NCBI RefSeq assembly: GCF_013744875.1
Contig: NZ_CP059399.1
Location: 7,316,001-7,380,000 of the forward strand
DNA: 64,000 nucleotides
Direction: 5' to 3'
Source: Nocardia huaxiensis
GTDB taxonomy: Bacteria > Actinomycetota > Actinomycetes > Mycobacteriales > Mycobacteriaceae
The translations under genes were made by a program, and so were the position numbers. The notes beneath the pieces were generated by a model that saw only the letters and a program-made list of their open reading frames with translations, made no database searches and was not told the origin of the DNA. The number at the start of each line of letters is the position of its first letter. Position 1 is the stretch's first letter. Below, one piece after another: positions 25,262-33,979 of this stretch.

Positions 25262-26407
25262 TCAGCTCATGCGGGTGGGCTGCTGTCGGCCGCGCGGGCT
25301 GCGGCGAACGGGTGCTCGGTAGCGGGGGCGGTGGGCTGGGGGTTCGGCGGGCGCTTCGCCGAGTTGGGCGCGGAGTTCGCGGCGGCGCTCGGGGTCGATG
25401 AGGTGACGACTGCGGCGGGTGAGGGCGGCTTCCATCGCCCACAGCATGTCGAGGGTCAGGCCCTTCACCGACTCGTCGCGCATGCGGCGGTATGCCTCCA
25501 CCGAACCGAGGGCGGCCAGGTCGTCGAGGGTGAACACCTCGGCGTGGGCCAGCATGGCGGCGGCCTCGGGGCCGAGTTCGTAGCCGGCGCCGGTCCATAC
25601 GCGGACGTGCAGATGGGCGTCACCCCTGACCTTTTCGGCCTCTCGCCAGACGGCCTGACGCAGCGCGTCCGGATCGGCCGGGAGGCCGGAGCGGCCGAGC
25701 ACCTGGGCGCGGGCCTGCCCGGCAACGCTCACCATCGGACGGAAACGCCGGAAGATCTGGATCTCGCCGTCGTGCCCGTAATCCCAGCGATCGAGGTAGG
25801 TGTAGTCGTTGCCGAACGGATTGCCGGTATCGAGCCGGGCCGCCTGCAATGCCCAGGCGCGGGCTTCATTCGGAGTGCTGGGAGTGAGGAAGAGCAGACC
25901 GCTGCGACGATCGATGCGGCCGCGATCCTCTCGTCGCGTGTGGTGGCCCTGCCACCAGCTGTCGAGCGCCTCGGGTTCCAGCGTGCGGTCCAGGCCGAAG
26001 GTGTGCCAGCGCACCGTGCCATCCGAATGCGACAGTGGCAGACGGGTTTTCAGCTGCCGGGCGAGGCGGTCGTCGACCGGGGTGCACCAGCCGGGCACCA
26101 GCACGATCGGATCGGCCGGGTCGGCGTCGAACGGGGTCGGGGTGAGGAACGGGCGGTCGATGAGCACCATGGTGCCCGGCCGCGCCTGATACGACAGCCC
26201 CCACAGCAGTCGCGAAAGCAGTTGCGCGCCACGATCATCCGACAGCACGTGCCAGGTGTCGTGAAAACGATTGGTGCTGAAGCGGGCGTCGGTCCCCGGG
26301 CGCAGGGTGATCACGGTGTGGACGCGACCGGGCGTCCGCACCAGGTGCCGGTGCAGTTTGAGGTTGTTGTCGATCGACCGCGCGGTGGCGGGGCGCTGTT
26401 GCTTCAT
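25262..26407 (-). CDS. Uncharacterised protein with a TfoX C-terminal-like domain
   Basis: The ~381-residue protein opens MKQQRPATARSIDNNLKLHRHL and has a large N-terminal part I do not recognise (VHTVITLRPGTDARFSTNRFHDTWHV, LLWGLSYQARPGTMVLIDRPFL, VLVPGWCTPVDD). Residues ~285-340 follow the TfoX_C pattern: ELGPEAAAMLAHAEVFTLDDLAALGSVEAYRRMRDESVKGLTLDMLWAMEAAL. That pattern is a small helix-hairpin-helix-like module usually attached to the TfoX N-domain or standing alone. An Arg/Pro-rich tail follows. The combination is unusual; a nucleic-acid-related role is possible. ATG 26407 is preferred over 26425. Confidence 0.65.
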   Translation of the reverse strand: MKQQRPATARSIDNNLKLHRHLVRTPGRVHTVITLRPGTDARFSTNRFHDTWHVLSDDRGAQLLSRLLWGLSYQARPGTMVLIDRPFLTPTPFDADPADPIVLVPGWCTPVDDRLARQLKTRLPLSHSDGTVRWHTFGLDRTLEPEALDSWWQGHHTRREDRGRIDRRSGLLFLTPSTPNEARAWALQAARLDTGNPFGNDYTYLDRWDYGHDGEIQIFRRFRPMVSVAGQARAQVLGRSGLPADPDALRQAVWREAEKVRGDAHLHVRVWTGAGYELGPEAAAMLAHAEVFTLDDLAALGSVEAYRRMRDESVKGLTLDMLWAMEAALTRRSRHLIDPERRRELRAQLGEAPAEPPAHRPRYRAPVRRSPRGRQQPTRMS

Positions 26408-26533
26408 CGCGTTCCATGACGCCACAGCGGGCTACCCGCCGACAACCGATTTTCCGGGCCCGCGGCGATCCGAACCACCTCGGGCTCGACCGCCTGCCCG
26501 GAAACCCATGGCCCACAATGCCGTTCGCCCCGG

Positions 26534-27154
26534 CTACGCAGACAGGCGCAGCGCCTCGGGGACGGCCGCGAAGGATTCGTGCAGACGCCTGACCAGCTCG
26601 GCGCGGCCGCCCTTGCCGTCACTGGCCACCCAGCCGCGCCCGGCGATGCTCCAGGCGGTGGTAGCCGTTTCGGCAAGGATGCGGGGGCGCAGATCACCGT
26701 CGGGGAGGGCGAGCTTGCGGGAAAGCTGTTCGACGACTTGCGCTTCCACGCCGGAGCGCGCGTAGGAGAGGTGTCCGAGCAGGCTGGGCGCGGTGATGAC
26801 CAGCCGCCGGGTGGCGATGTAGCGCTCGTCCCAATCGGCGGGCAGTTCGGTGGCGGTGTCGACGAGGACGTCCCGCAGCGCCGCCAGGATGGATCCGGTG
26901 AACTCCCGCTCGGCCAGGGTGTCGAGATAGCCGGTCCAGAGCTCGGTTTCGGCCTCGATGGCCACGGCCTCCTTGGTGGCGAAGGCCCGGAAGAAGGTGC
27001 TGCGCGACACCTCGGCCGCGTCCACCAGTTCCTCCACAGTCGTTGCGGCGAAACCCTTCTCGGTGAACAGCCGGAGCGCGGCGTCGGCCAGAGCACGCCG
27101 GGTGCGGATCCGCTTGCGTTCGCGCAGTGGTAGCGCGCGGTCGTCGGTGGGCAT
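26534..27154 (-). CDS. TetR-family transcriptional regulator
   Basis: The 206-residue protein carries a TetR DNA-binding domain (RKRIRTRRALADAALRLFTEKGFAATTVEELVDAAEVSRSTFFRAFATKEAV) and a helical C-terminal domain. It is divergent from a winged-helix gene at 27287 with 132 bp between, which contains two direct 8-bp repeats. Such an arrangement suggests it controls that neighbour, or is controlled by it. The inducer is not known. Confidence 0.9.
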   Translation of the reverse strand: MPTDDRALPLRERKRIRTRRALADAALRLFTEKGFAATTVEELVDAAEVSRSTFFRAFATKEAVAIEAETELWTGYLDTLAEREFTGSILAALRDVLVDTATELPADWDERYIATRRLVITAPSLLGHLSYARSGVEAQVVEQLSRKLALPDGDLRPRILAETATTAWSIAGRGWVASDGKGGRAELVRRLHESFAAVPEALRLSA

Positions 27155-27207
27155 GCCGGAATCCTAACGCGGGCTGAGCCTGAGACACGAAAGAACCTCG
27201 GTCGAAA

Positions 27208-27232
27208 TTGGTACTTGCGTATTTTTGGTACT
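27208..27232. promoter_or_regulatory. Direct repeat TTGGTACT x2
   Basis: TTGGTACT occurs at 27208-27215 and 27225-27232, 17 bp apart, in the AT-rich space between the divergent TetR and MarR-like genes. The spacing could place two monomers or half-sites on neighbouring faces, or serve as a -35/-10 region. Candidate operator only. Confidence 0.4.
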
Positions 27233-27286
27233 CAGTGTCAGTATTGTTCACATCACCGAGCACCACCTGATCGAGGAGAGATCGAC

Positions 27287-27730
27287 ATGAGCACCACCGC
27301 CCCCACCACCCTGAACCCGTCGATCGTCGGCCGCGCCGAGAAGCACCACAACGCCATCCTGAACCGCGCCCTGGCCGGGACCACCGTCGACGAAACCCAG
27401 TGGATCGTCCTGAACCAGGCGCTGGCCGCCGGCGCGCCGATCGACCCGGCCGCCCACATCACCCGCGTCGCGGCCATGACCCAGTGGAACCACGCCGATG
27501 TCGAAGCCGGCCTGGCAGCCTTGCTCGCCACCGGCCTCCTGCGCTCCCTGCCCACCGGCCAGGCCGAACCCACCGAAGCCGGCCGCGCGCTCGCCGCCCG
27601 CGTCCGCACCGAATCCACCGCGATCCTGCAGGCCGCCTACGGCACCGTCACCCCCGAGGACCTGGCCACCGCGGGCCGCGTCCTGGACACCATCACCGCC
27701 CGCATGGCCGAGGAATTGGCCCGCGCCTGA
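27287..27730 (+). CDS. MarR-like winged-helix protein
   Basis: The 147-residue protein shows a helical N-terminus with an HH motif (RAEKHHNAILNRALAGTTVDETQWIVLNQAL) and a winged-helix segment (ITRVAAMTQWNHADVEAGLAALLATGLLRSLPTGQAEPTEAGRAL), which fits MarR-family regulators or a degenerate version. Strong ribosome-binding site GAGGAGAG before ATG 27287. It lies between a divergent TetR gene and a downstream NTF2-like gene, and may regulate the latter. The conserved beta-wing is weak, so the family call is moderate. Confidence 0.75.
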   Translation: MSTTAPTTLNPSIVGRAEKHHNAILNRALAGTTVDETQWIVLNQALAAGAPIDPAAHITRVAAMTQWNHADVEAGLAALLATGLLRSLPTGQAEPTEAGRALAARVRTESTAILQAAYGTVTPEDLATAGRVLDTITARMAEELARA

Positions 27731-27810
27731 ACACCGTTCGCCACCCCACTCCGGAAACCACCTGTGGCCCTGCGCATCTCCCGCAGGGCCACACACAGAG
27801 AGCGCCAACC

Positions 27811-28221
27811 ATGTCGACGAACACCCAGACCACCGACCACCTGGAAATCACCAACCTGTTCGCCCGCTACGCGCACCTGCTCGACGAAAAGCGCTGGGAC
27901 GACATCCACACCGTCTTCGCCCCCGACATTCGGGTCCACTCCCCCCGCACCCGAACCCAGGGCCTCGCCGATGTCACCGACTTCATCCGCCGCACCGAAG
28001 TCGACGGCGAACACACCCAGCACACCACCACCGACCTCCTGATCACCGTGACCGGCGACCAGGCCACCACCGCCGCCAACTCCCTCGTCTACTTCTTCCG
28101 CGCAGGCGAATCCCCCCACCAAACCAGCGGCCTCCGCCAAACCAGCACCCTCACCCGCACCCCGGAAGGCTGGCGCATCAACGAAATCCGAATCCACCTC
28201 GCCTGGACCCGCAAGGATTGA
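27811..28221 (+). CDS. SnoaL/NTF2-like protein
   Basis: The 136-residue protein starts MSTNTQTTDHLEITNLFARYAHLLDEKRWDDIHTVFAPDIRVHS, which is the standard opening of SnoaL-like ketosteroid-isomerase/dehydratase fold proteins, and ends with WRINEIRIHLAWTR. These enzymes isomerise or dehydrate small molecules in a hydrophobic cavity, often aromatic polyketides or steroids. ATG 27811 follows an AGAGAG ribosome-binding site; 80 bp separates it from the MarR-like gene, so co-transcription is likely. A large terminator follows. Substrate unknown. Confidence 0.87.
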   Translation: MSTNTQTTDHLEITNLFARYAHLLDEKRWDDIHTVFAPDIRVHSPRTRTQGLADVTDFIRRTEVDGEHTQHTTTDLLITVTGDQATTAANSLVYFFRAGESPHQTSGLRQTSTLTRTPEGWRINEIRIHLAWTRKD

Positions 28222-28233
28222 CACCACCACAGC

Positions 28234-28298
28234 ATGATCATCGGGACCTGGTGGCGGCATCGCCCGAGTGGCCTCCGCCATCAGGTCCCGGTGATCAT
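28234..28298. terminator. Large hairpin between convergent genes
   Basis: Bases 28234-28257 pair with 28275-28298 (24-bp arms with two mismatches) around a 17-base loop. The arms start ATGATCATCGGGACC and end GGTCCCGGTGATCAT. It separates the converging SnoaL-like and OsmC genes and probably terminates both. Confidence 0.75.
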
Positions 28299-28320
28299 CT
28301 GTCCAATCCCGGCCCGCGGG

Positions 28321-28824
28321 TCAGGGGCGGCGGATGCGGATTGTGGGTGGGGTGGCCAGGGATTGCCCCACCACGCAGTAGCGGTCGGTGGCCGTCGCGA
28401 GCTTGGACAGGGTGGCGTCGTCGGCATCGGTGTCGACGGTGAAGGTGAGGACCAGGTCCTGGACGCCGATCGGGGCCGCGCGGTCGACGCCCAGGGTTCC
28501 TCGGGCGTCGAAGAAGCCCTCGGCTATTCCGTCGACCGAACGCAGGTGGATGCCGAATGCTGTTGCGACCGAATGCAATGTGACGCCCGCGCAGGCGAGT
28601 AGCGCCTCGAGCAGCATGTCGCCGGAACAGGCGTCCGAGCCGTCACCGCCGGTGGCGCGGTGCAGGCCCGCGCGGCTCACGCCGGCGAACTGGTCCACGT
28701 CGAAGGTGAGGCCCGGTGACGCGATTCGACCGGTCGCCCGCAGCGGGGTGCGTGCGGACTCGGGGTGGTGGCGGTACTGCTCCTTCAGCGGCGCCTGGGC
28801 GGCGCGCAATTCGGTCGCGTCCAT
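28321..28824 (-). CDS. OsmC-family peroxiredoxin
   Basis: OsmC/Ohr proteins reduce organic hydroperoxides using two reactive cysteines. The 167-residue sequence contains DACSGDMLLEALLACAGVTLHSVA, with the helix cysteine in LLACAGV, and RYCVVGQSL with the second cysteine. The arginine that activates the peroxidatic cysteine is not securely placed. It is soluble and alone on its strand; a 24-bp hairpin terminates it. Osmotic or oxidative induction is typical of the family, but no OhrR-type regulator is adjacent. Confidence 0.9.
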   Translation of the reverse strand: MDATELRAAQAPLKEQYRHHPESARTPLRATGRIASPGLTFDVDQFAGVSRAGLHRATGGDGSDACSGDMLLEALLACAGVTLHSVATAFGIHLRSVDGIAEGFFDARGTLGVDRAAPIGVQDLVLTFTVDTDADDATLSKLATATDRYCVVGQSLATPPTIRIRRP

Positions 28825-28881
28825 GACCTGACGTTAGTCCAGTGCGGTTTCAACCACCGTTCCCGGGGATATGCTGAACGT

Positions 28882-29202
28882 ATGCCTCCCACTCCAGGAT
28901 GGGTCAGGCTGAACCGCTTTGCCGCCTGGTCAGCCTACCTTTGCGCACTGGTTGCTTCGGCAACGCTGGCAATGGCCCTCACGGCCGTCGGCTCCGGACA
29001 TACGCAGCACGCCGTGATTGCCGGGATCATCTGCGCTGTGACCGCCTTCGCCGGGTTCACGATCATGATCGCCACCTGGCACCACGACACCCACATTCAC
29101 CACAATGTCCCCAGTCTGCTCAATGACACCTGGGAACGCACGCCGCCCTTCGCCCGCAGACGGGGCAGGCCGGTCGGTATCGAAACCGCTCGCAGACACT
29201 GA
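28882..29202 (+). CDS. Two-helix membrane protein, unknown
   Basis: The 106-residue protein starts MPPTPGWVRLNRFAAWSAYLCALVASATLAMAL and has a second hydrophobic helix (AVIAGIICAVTAFAGFTIMIATW). The loop HHDTHIHHNVP contains five histidines within ten residues and might bind a metal, then comes a basic tail. No recognised family. A ribosome-binding site is weak (GGGGAT 14 bases before ATG 28882). It is on the same strand as the downstream PepSY gene (85 bp later). Confidence 0.6.
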   Translation: MPPTPGWVRLNRFAAWSAYLCALVASATLAMALTAVGSGHTQHAVIAGIICAVTAFAGFTIMIATWHHDTHIHHNVPSLLNDTWERTPPFARRRGRPVGIETARRH

Positions 29203-29286
29203 CTTCCCGGCGCCGCGCATAGTGCGGCGAATCGGTGGTAATGCCTGGCAAAAGATCAGCACCACCGAACGGGAAGGAGCACCACC

Positions 29287-29604
29287 ATGACGGTCCACAG
29301 CCATCGCGGCACACGGACCCTGCGCCGCTTCGCCTTCGGCGCGTTCTTCGCCGCCGCCACCGCCACGGGCGCTGCCGCGCCGGTCCTCGCCGCGCCCACC
29401 GTGCAGGCCGCGGTCGACGAGCAGGAGGCCATGGAAGCCGCGCGGCACGCCCTCCAGGGCGCCACCGTGCAGTCGGTCGAACTCGAGATGTCCAGCGGCT
29501 CCCCGAAGTGGGAGGTCGAAGTCGCCACCCGCACCGGCGGTGAGTACGAGGTCGAGGTGGATGCCATGAACGGCATGATCCTGTCCATCGAGCAGAGCGC
29601 GTGA
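29287..29604 (+). CDS. Secreted PepSY-domain protein
   Basis: The 105-residue protein has a signal peptide (RRFAFGAFFAAATATGAAAPVLA, cleavage near AAP) and one PepSY domain: EQEAMEAARHALQGATVQSVELEMSSGSPKWEVEVATRTGGEYEVEVDAMNGMILSIEQ. PepSY domains occur as propeptides or as small secreted proteins thought to inhibit peptidases. A GAAGGAG ribosome-binding site precedes ATG 29287. A perfect terminator follows 33 bases after the stop. No metallopeptidase is adjacent, so the partner is unknown. Confidence 0.85.
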   Translation: MTVHSHRGTRTLRRFAFGAFFAAATATGAAAPVLAAPTVQAAVDEQEAMEAARHALQGATVQSVELEMSSGSPKWEVEVATRTGGEYEVEVDAMNGMILSIEQSA

Positions 29605-29637
29605 CCCCGGCCGAAGAATTCGTAACCCCGAAAAGCA

Positions 29638-29669
29638 GTGACCCCCGGCCGTTTCCGGCCGGGGGTCAC
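29638..29669. terminator. Bidirectional hairpin terminator
   Basis: A 14-bp perfect stem (29638-29651 with 29656-29669, arms GTGACCCCCGGCCG and CGGCCGGGGGTCAC) with loop TTTC stands between the PepSY gene (plus) and etfA (minus) ends. It is the strongest hairpin in the window and should stop transcription from both directions. Confidence 0.88.
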
Positions 29670-29695
29670 CGAATTGCGCTCAGCGCGAGGGGTTT

Positions 29696-30655
29696 CTAGC
29701 CCTTGTGGGCCTTGACCGCCTCGGTCAGCTGCGGGGCGACATTGAACAGGTCGCCGACGATGCCGTAGTCGCTGATCTCGAAGATCGGGGCCTCTTCGTC
29801 CTTGTTGACGGCCACGATGGTCTTCGAGGTCTGCATGCCGGCGCGGTGCTGGATGGCGCCGGAGATGCCGAGGGCGATGTACAGCTGCGGGGAGACCGTC
29901 TTACCGGTCTGACCGACCTGGAACTGGCCCGGGTAGTAGCCCGAGTCGACGGCGGCGCGGGAAGCGCCGACGGCGGCACCGAGGGCGTCGGCCAGCGGCT
30001 CGACGACCTTGCCGAAGTTCTCGGCCGAGCCGACGCCGCGGCCACCGGAGACCACGATCGCGGCCTCGGTGAGCTCGGGGCGGTCGCCACCGACATTGGG
30101 CTCACGGGAGACGACCTTGACGACGCCCTCTTCCTGAGCCGGGACCTCGACGGCGACCTTCTCGCCGGCGCCGGCGGCCGGGGCGGCCTCGATGGCGCCG
30201 GGGCGCACCGAGATCACCGGCACGTCGCCGGTGGCCTTGGCGGCCACGGTGAACGCGCCACCGAAGATGGAGTGCTGCACCGAGCCGTCGGCGTCGACCG
30301 CGATGGCGTCGACCAGCAGGCCGGAGCCGATGCGGGCGGCGAGGCGGCCCGACACCTCCTTGCCCTCGGCGGTGGCGGCGACCAGGATCGCGGCCGGGGA
30401 GGCGGACTCGGACAGGCCGGCCAGGACGTCGACCTTGGGGGTCACGAGGAAGCCCTCGGCGTCGTCGGACTCGGCGACGTAGATCTTCTCGGCGCCGGCG
30501 GCGGCCAGCGCGTCACCCAGCTTGTCGGCGGTGCCGGGGGCGGCGACCACGACGGCGGCCGGGGTGCCCAGCGCGCGAGCGGCGGTGAGGAGTTCGGTGG
30601 TGACCTTCTTGGGCGCACCTTCTGCGTGCTCGACGAGCACCAGTACTTCAGCCAT
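29696..30655 (-). CDS. etfA: Electron transfer flavoprotein alpha subunit
   Basis: EtfA carries the FAD of the heterodimeric electron transfer flavoprotein, which takes electrons from acyl-CoA dehydrogenases to the respiratory chain. The 319-residue sequence has the FAD-domain motifs [50 protein letters not shown] and the C-terminal [22 protein letters not shown]. It corresponds to FixB (Rv3028c). The etfB stop lies 38 bp upstream, so the two form an operon. Confidence 0.97.
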   Translation of the reverse strand: MAEVLVLVEHAEGAPKKVTTELLTAARALGTPAAVVVAAPGTADKLGDALAAAGAEKIYVAESDDAEGFLVTPKVDVLAGLSESASPAAILVAATAEGKEVSGRLAARIGSGLLVDAIAVDADGSVQHSIFGGAFTVAAKATGDVPVISVRPGAIEAAPAAGAGEKVAVEVPAQEEGVVKVVSREPNVGGDRPELTEAAIVVSGGRGVGSAENFGKVVEPLADALGAAVGASRAAVDSGYYPGQFQVGQTGKTVSPQLYIALGISGAIQHRAGMQTSKTIVAVNKDEEAPIFEISDYGIVGDLFNVAPQLTEAVKAHKG

Positions 30656-30693
30656 TGTTTTCTTCTCCTGAAAGTCGTTGGGCCCGAGGCGAA

Positions 30694-31479
30694 TTAGATG
30701 ATCTTCTGACCGACCAGGTAGGTGGCGATCTGGTTGCCGCCCTCACCCTCGTCGACGATCTTCTCGCCCGCGGTGCGCGCCGGCTTCGGGGTCACGCCGG
30801 TCACCTGGGTGCCGGCGTTCGCAACACCCACGGTGTCCGGGTCGACGCCCAGGTCCGCGAGGGTGAAGGTCTGAACTTCCTTCTTCTTGGCGGCCATGAT
30901 GCCCTTGAAGGAGGGGAAGCGCGGCTCGTTGATCTTCTCGGTAACCGAGACGATGGCCGGCAGCGAGGCCTCGAGCTTGAACACGCCTTCGTCGGTCTCG
31001 CGCTCGCCGGAGATGCGGTCGCCGTCGACGGTCAGCTTGCGCAGGTGGGTCAGCTGCGGCAGGCCCAGGTACTCGGCGACGATGGCCGGCACGGCGCCCG
31101 CGCGACCGTCGGTGGCCTCGTTGCCCGCGATGACCAGCTCGACGCCCTCGATCTGGCCGAGAGCGGCGGCCAGGATGTAGGCGGTCTGGACGGCGTCGGA
31201 GCCGTGGATGGCGTCATCCTGGATGTGGATGGCCTTGTCGGCGCCCATGGACAGCGCCTTGCGGATGGCCTCAGTGGTACGCGCCGGGCCCGCGGCCAGG
31301 ACGGTGACCTCGCCGCCCTGCGCCTCCTTGATCAGCAGCGCTTCTTCGACGGCGCGCTCGTTGATCTCATCGAGGATGGCGTCGGCGGCCTCGCGGTCGA
31401 GGGTGTAGTCCCCATCGGACAGCTTGCGCTCGGACCAGGTGTCCGGGACCTGCTTGATCAGTACGACGATGTTCGGCAT
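30694..31479 (-). CDS. etfB: Electron transfer flavoprotein beta subunit
   Basis: EtfB binds AMP and forms the heterodimer with EtfA. The 261-residue sequence begins MPNIVVLIKQVPDTWSERKL, has DEINERAVEEALLIKEAQGGEVTVLAAGP (nucleotide-binding pocket) and AGNEATDGRAGAVPAIVAEYLGLPQLT, and ends in VGQKII. It is the FixA homologue (Rv3029c) and is first in the operon. A 22-bp palindrome sits about 100 bp before its start, between it and the divergent methyltransferase gene, and may couple expression to lipid metabolism. Confidence 0.97.
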   Translation of the reverse strand: MPNIVVLIKQVPDTWSERKLSDGDYTLDREAADAILDEINERAVEEALLIKEAQGGEVTVLAAGPARTTEAIRKALSMGADKAIHIQDDAIHGSDAVQTAYILAAALGQIEGVELVIAGNEATDGRAGAVPAIVAEYLGLPQLTHLRKLTVDGDRISGERETDEGVFKLEASLPAIVSVTEKINEPRFPSFKGIMAAKKKEVQTFTLADLGVDPDTVGVANAGTQVTGVTPKPARTAGEKIVDEGEGGNQIATYLVGQKII

Positions 31480-31580
31480 GGGTCTTCGTCGACCTCCTGT
31501 TCTGGTGGCACGTGGGTGGCGGTCGCACGATCGGTTGGCCGTACGTCCACAAGTAGCTCGCGCTGGAGATTACCCTACGT

Positions 31581-31602
31581 TAAGTTACTCATGGGTAACT
31601 TA
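31581..31602. promoter_or_regulatory. 22-bp palindrome in the etfB/methyltransferase divergent promoter
   Basis: TAAGTTAC and GTAACTTA are perfect 8-bp arms around TCATGG (whose core CATG is also self-complementary). It is centred between etfB and the methyltransferase operon. Size and symmetry suit a TetR- or GntR-type regulator; the regulator is not encoded next to it. Confidence 0.7.
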
Positions 31603-31670
31603 GGCTGTGATGTTCTCCATCACCCGATCCGGCTGCCGCTGTGATATTGGCAACCGCTAACGTCGATGCG

Positions 31671-32453
31671 GTGAGCGATGCCGTCTTTGCCCCCGAAAAC
31701 CACACCGATCCCCTGCCGTTGACCGGTGAGCGCACGGTGCCCGGTATCGCCGAGGAGAACTACTGGTTCCGGCGTCACGAAATCGCTTACGCGCGATTGC
31801 TGGAACTGTGCGAAGGCAAGACCGTGCTGGAGGCCGGTTCCGGAGAGGGCTACGGGGCCAACATGATCGCGGGCGTGGCCGAGCGCGTGATCGGACTGGA
31901 CTACGACGATTCCGCCGTCGCCCATGTGCGCGCCAAGTACCCGCGCGTGGAAATGGTGCAGGGCAATCTGGCCGACCTGCCGCTGGAGGACAACTCCGTC
32001 GATGTGGTCGTGAATTTCCAGGTGATCGAACACCTTTGGGATCAGGCGCAGTTCCTGCGGGAGTGCCTGCGGGTGCTGAAGCCGGGCGGGAAGCTGCTGA
32101 TCAGCACGCCCAACCGGATCACCTTCTCTCCCGGGCGGGACACGCCGCTGAACCCCTTCCACACGCGTGAGCTCAATGCCGCGGAGATGGATGAGCTGCT
32201 CGTCGAGGCCGGGTTCGCGGTCGAGGTCATGAGCGGTGTCTTCCATGGCGCGAATCTCGTTGCGCTGGACGAGAAGTGGGGCGGGTCCATCATCGACGCG
32301 CAGATCGCGCGGGCCATCGCCGGTGAGCCGTGGCCCGCCGACCTGGCCGCCGATGTGGCCGCGGTGAGCATCGACGACTTCGATCTGTTGAATGCCGCCG
32401 AGAAGGACATCGACGCCAGCCTCGATCTGGTGGCCATCGCGGTGAAGCCGTGA
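31671..32453 (+). CDS. SAM-dependent methyltransferase of the MGLP locus (Rv3030-like)
   Basis: The ~260-residue class I methyltransferase has motif I VLEAGSGEGYGA, a further SAM-pocket motif VIGLDYDDS, and VDVVVNFQVIEHLWDQ and VLKPGGKLLISTPNRITFSPGRDTP. Strong identity to my memory of M. tuberculosis Rv3030, including GERTVPG-ENYWFRRHE and NPFHTREL, points to 6-O-methylation in methylglucose lipopolysaccharide synthesis. The stop overlaps the next gene's GTG by four bases (GTGA). Start GTG 31671 is chosen; an earlier in-frame GTG at 31641 lacks a better ribosome-binding site. Confidence 0.93.
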   Translation: MSDAVFAPENHTDPLPLTGERTVPGIAEENYWFRRHEIAYARLLELCEGKTVLEAGSGEGYGANMIAGVAERVIGLDYDDSAVAHVRAKYPRVEMVQGNLADLPLEDNSVDVVVNFQVIEHLWDQAQFLRECLRVLKPGGKLLISTPNRITFSPGRDTPLNPFHTRELNAAEMDELLVEAGFAVEVMSGVFHGANLVALDEKWGGSIIDAQIARAIAGEPWPADLAADVAAVSIDDFDLLNAAEKDIDASLDLVAIAVKP

Positions 32454-33979
32454 GCGAGAAGTCCACTGTGCCAGGCCAGTTCACGCTGGTCCTGCATTCG
32501 CATCTGCCGTGGCTGGCGCATCACGGGCGCTGGCCGGTCGGTGAGGAATGGCTCTACCAGTCGTGGGCCGCGTCCTACCTGCCCGTCGCCAAGGTGCTGA
32601 GAACCCTTGCGGCCGAAGGGCGGACGAACCTGCTCAGCCTGGGCATCACGCCCGTGCTGGCGGCGCAGCTGGATGATCCGCACTGCCTCGAGGGCATGCA
32701 TCACTGGCTGGGCAACTGGAAACTGCGCGCCGACGAAGCCTCGATGGCGGGCAATGTGGCGCTGGGCAGCCACGAACATCGGCTCGCCACAGCGGCTTTG
32801 GCGGATTTCGAACAGCGCTGGATGCACGGCGCGTCGCCGGTGTGGCGGGAGCTCATCGACGCGCAGGCCATCGAACTGCTGGGCGGGCCGCTCGCGCATC
32901 CGTTCCAGCCGCTCACCGATGCGCGCATGCGCGGCTACCAGCTGAGCGAGGGACTCGCCGATGCCCGGCATCGCTGGGGCAACACGCCCGGCGGCATCTG
33001 GGCGCCCGAATGCGGCTTCACGCCCGGCATGGAGCGGACCTACGACACGGTCGGCATCACGCATTTCATGTGCGACGGCCCCGCGCTGCGCGGCGACACC
33101 ACCCTCGGACGACCCGTGTGGGACTCCGATGTCGTGGTGTTCGGACGCGATCTGCACGTGAGTTACCGGGTGTGGTCGCCGAAATCCGGGTATCCGGGGC
33201 AGCCCTACTACCGTGATTTCCATCACTATGATCACGCCACCGGGCTCAAACCGGCGCGCGTCACAGGCAAAACCGTTGCCGGTCCCGACAAGGCCCCTTA
33301 CGACCCGGCACTGGCCGCGGCGGCCGTCGAGAAGGATGTCGCCGACTTCGTGGCGACCGTGCGGGAACGGCTCATCAGCGAGTCCGAGCGCATCGGCCGG
33401 CCCGCCCTGGTGGTGGCCGCCTTCGACACCGAACTGTTCGGCCACTGGTGGCACGAGGGCCCGCAATGGCTCGAGCAGGTGCTGCGCGCCCTGCCCGAGG
33501 CCGGGGTCACCGTGGGCACGCTCGCCGACGCTCGCGCCCGCGGCTACGTGGGCGAACGCGTCGAACTGGCCGACTCGTCCTGGGGCTCGGGCAAGGACTG
33601 GCGGGTGTGGGCCGGGGATCAGGTCGCGGATCTGGTCGAGCTCAATGCCGATATCGTGCGGCTCGCGCTGGACACCCTCGACAAGATGCGCACCGATGCG
33701 GACGGGCTGCGCGATCCGGTCGCCGACCAGCTGCTGCGCGAGGCCATCCTGACCATTTCCAGCGACTGGGCGTTCATGGTGTCCAAGGATTCGGCCGCCG
33801 GATACGCGCGTGACCGAGCCCATGAACACGCGCACGCCGTGCGCGAGATCGCCGCGGCGATCTCCGGCGGGCAACTCGCCAAAGCACGGCAGTTGGCGGC
33901 AGGATGGAACGCGGCCGACGGACTCTTCCCCGCGCTCGACGCGCGCAGGCTCGGCCCCGCTTCAGAAGGACCCCAATGA
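32450..33979 (+). CDS. GH57 alpha-glucan branching enzyme-like protein (Rv3031-like)
   Basis: The 509-residue protein belongs to glycoside hydrolase family 57: HSHLPWLAHHG near the N-terminus, the catalytic nucleophile Glu187 in GIWAPECGF, and the acid/base Asp326 in AFDTELFGHWWHEGP. GH57 members include 1,4-alpha-glucan branching enzymes; Rv3031 has been assigned such a role in mycobacterial methylglucose lipopolysaccharide. A long helical C-terminus (from ~380) is typical of branching enzymes. It overlaps the methyltransferase stop (GTGA) and the glycosyltransferase start (ATGA), making a tight three-gene operon. Confidence 0.94.
   Translation: MSEKSTVPGQFTLVLHSHLPWLAHHGRWPVGEEWLYQSWAASYLPVAKVLRTLAAEGRTNLLSLGITPVLAAQLDDPHCLEGMHHWLGNWKLRADEASMAGNVALGSHEHRLATAALADFEQRWMHGASPVWRELIDAQAIELLGGPLAHPFQPLTDARMRGYQLSEGLADARHRWGNTPGGIWAPECGFTPGMERTYDTVGITHFMCDGPALRGDTTLGRPVWDSDVVVFGRDLHVSYRVWSPKSGYPGQPYYRDFHHYDHATGLKPARVTGKTVAGPDKAPYDPALAAAAVEKDVADFVATVRERLISESERIGRPALVVAAFDTELFGHWWHEGPQWLEQVLRALPEAGVTVGTLADARARGYVGERVELADSSWGSGKDWRVWAGDQVADLVELNADIVRLALDTLDKMRTDADGLRDPVADQLLREAILTISSDWAFMVSKDSAAGYARDRAHEHAHAVREIAAAISGGQLAKARQLAAGWNAADGLFPALDARRLGPASEGPQ

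Noticed and set aside
32042..33874. 610-codon minus-strand frame opposite the GH57 gene
   Set aside because: It overlaps two overlapping, conserved plus-strand genes and shows no domain.
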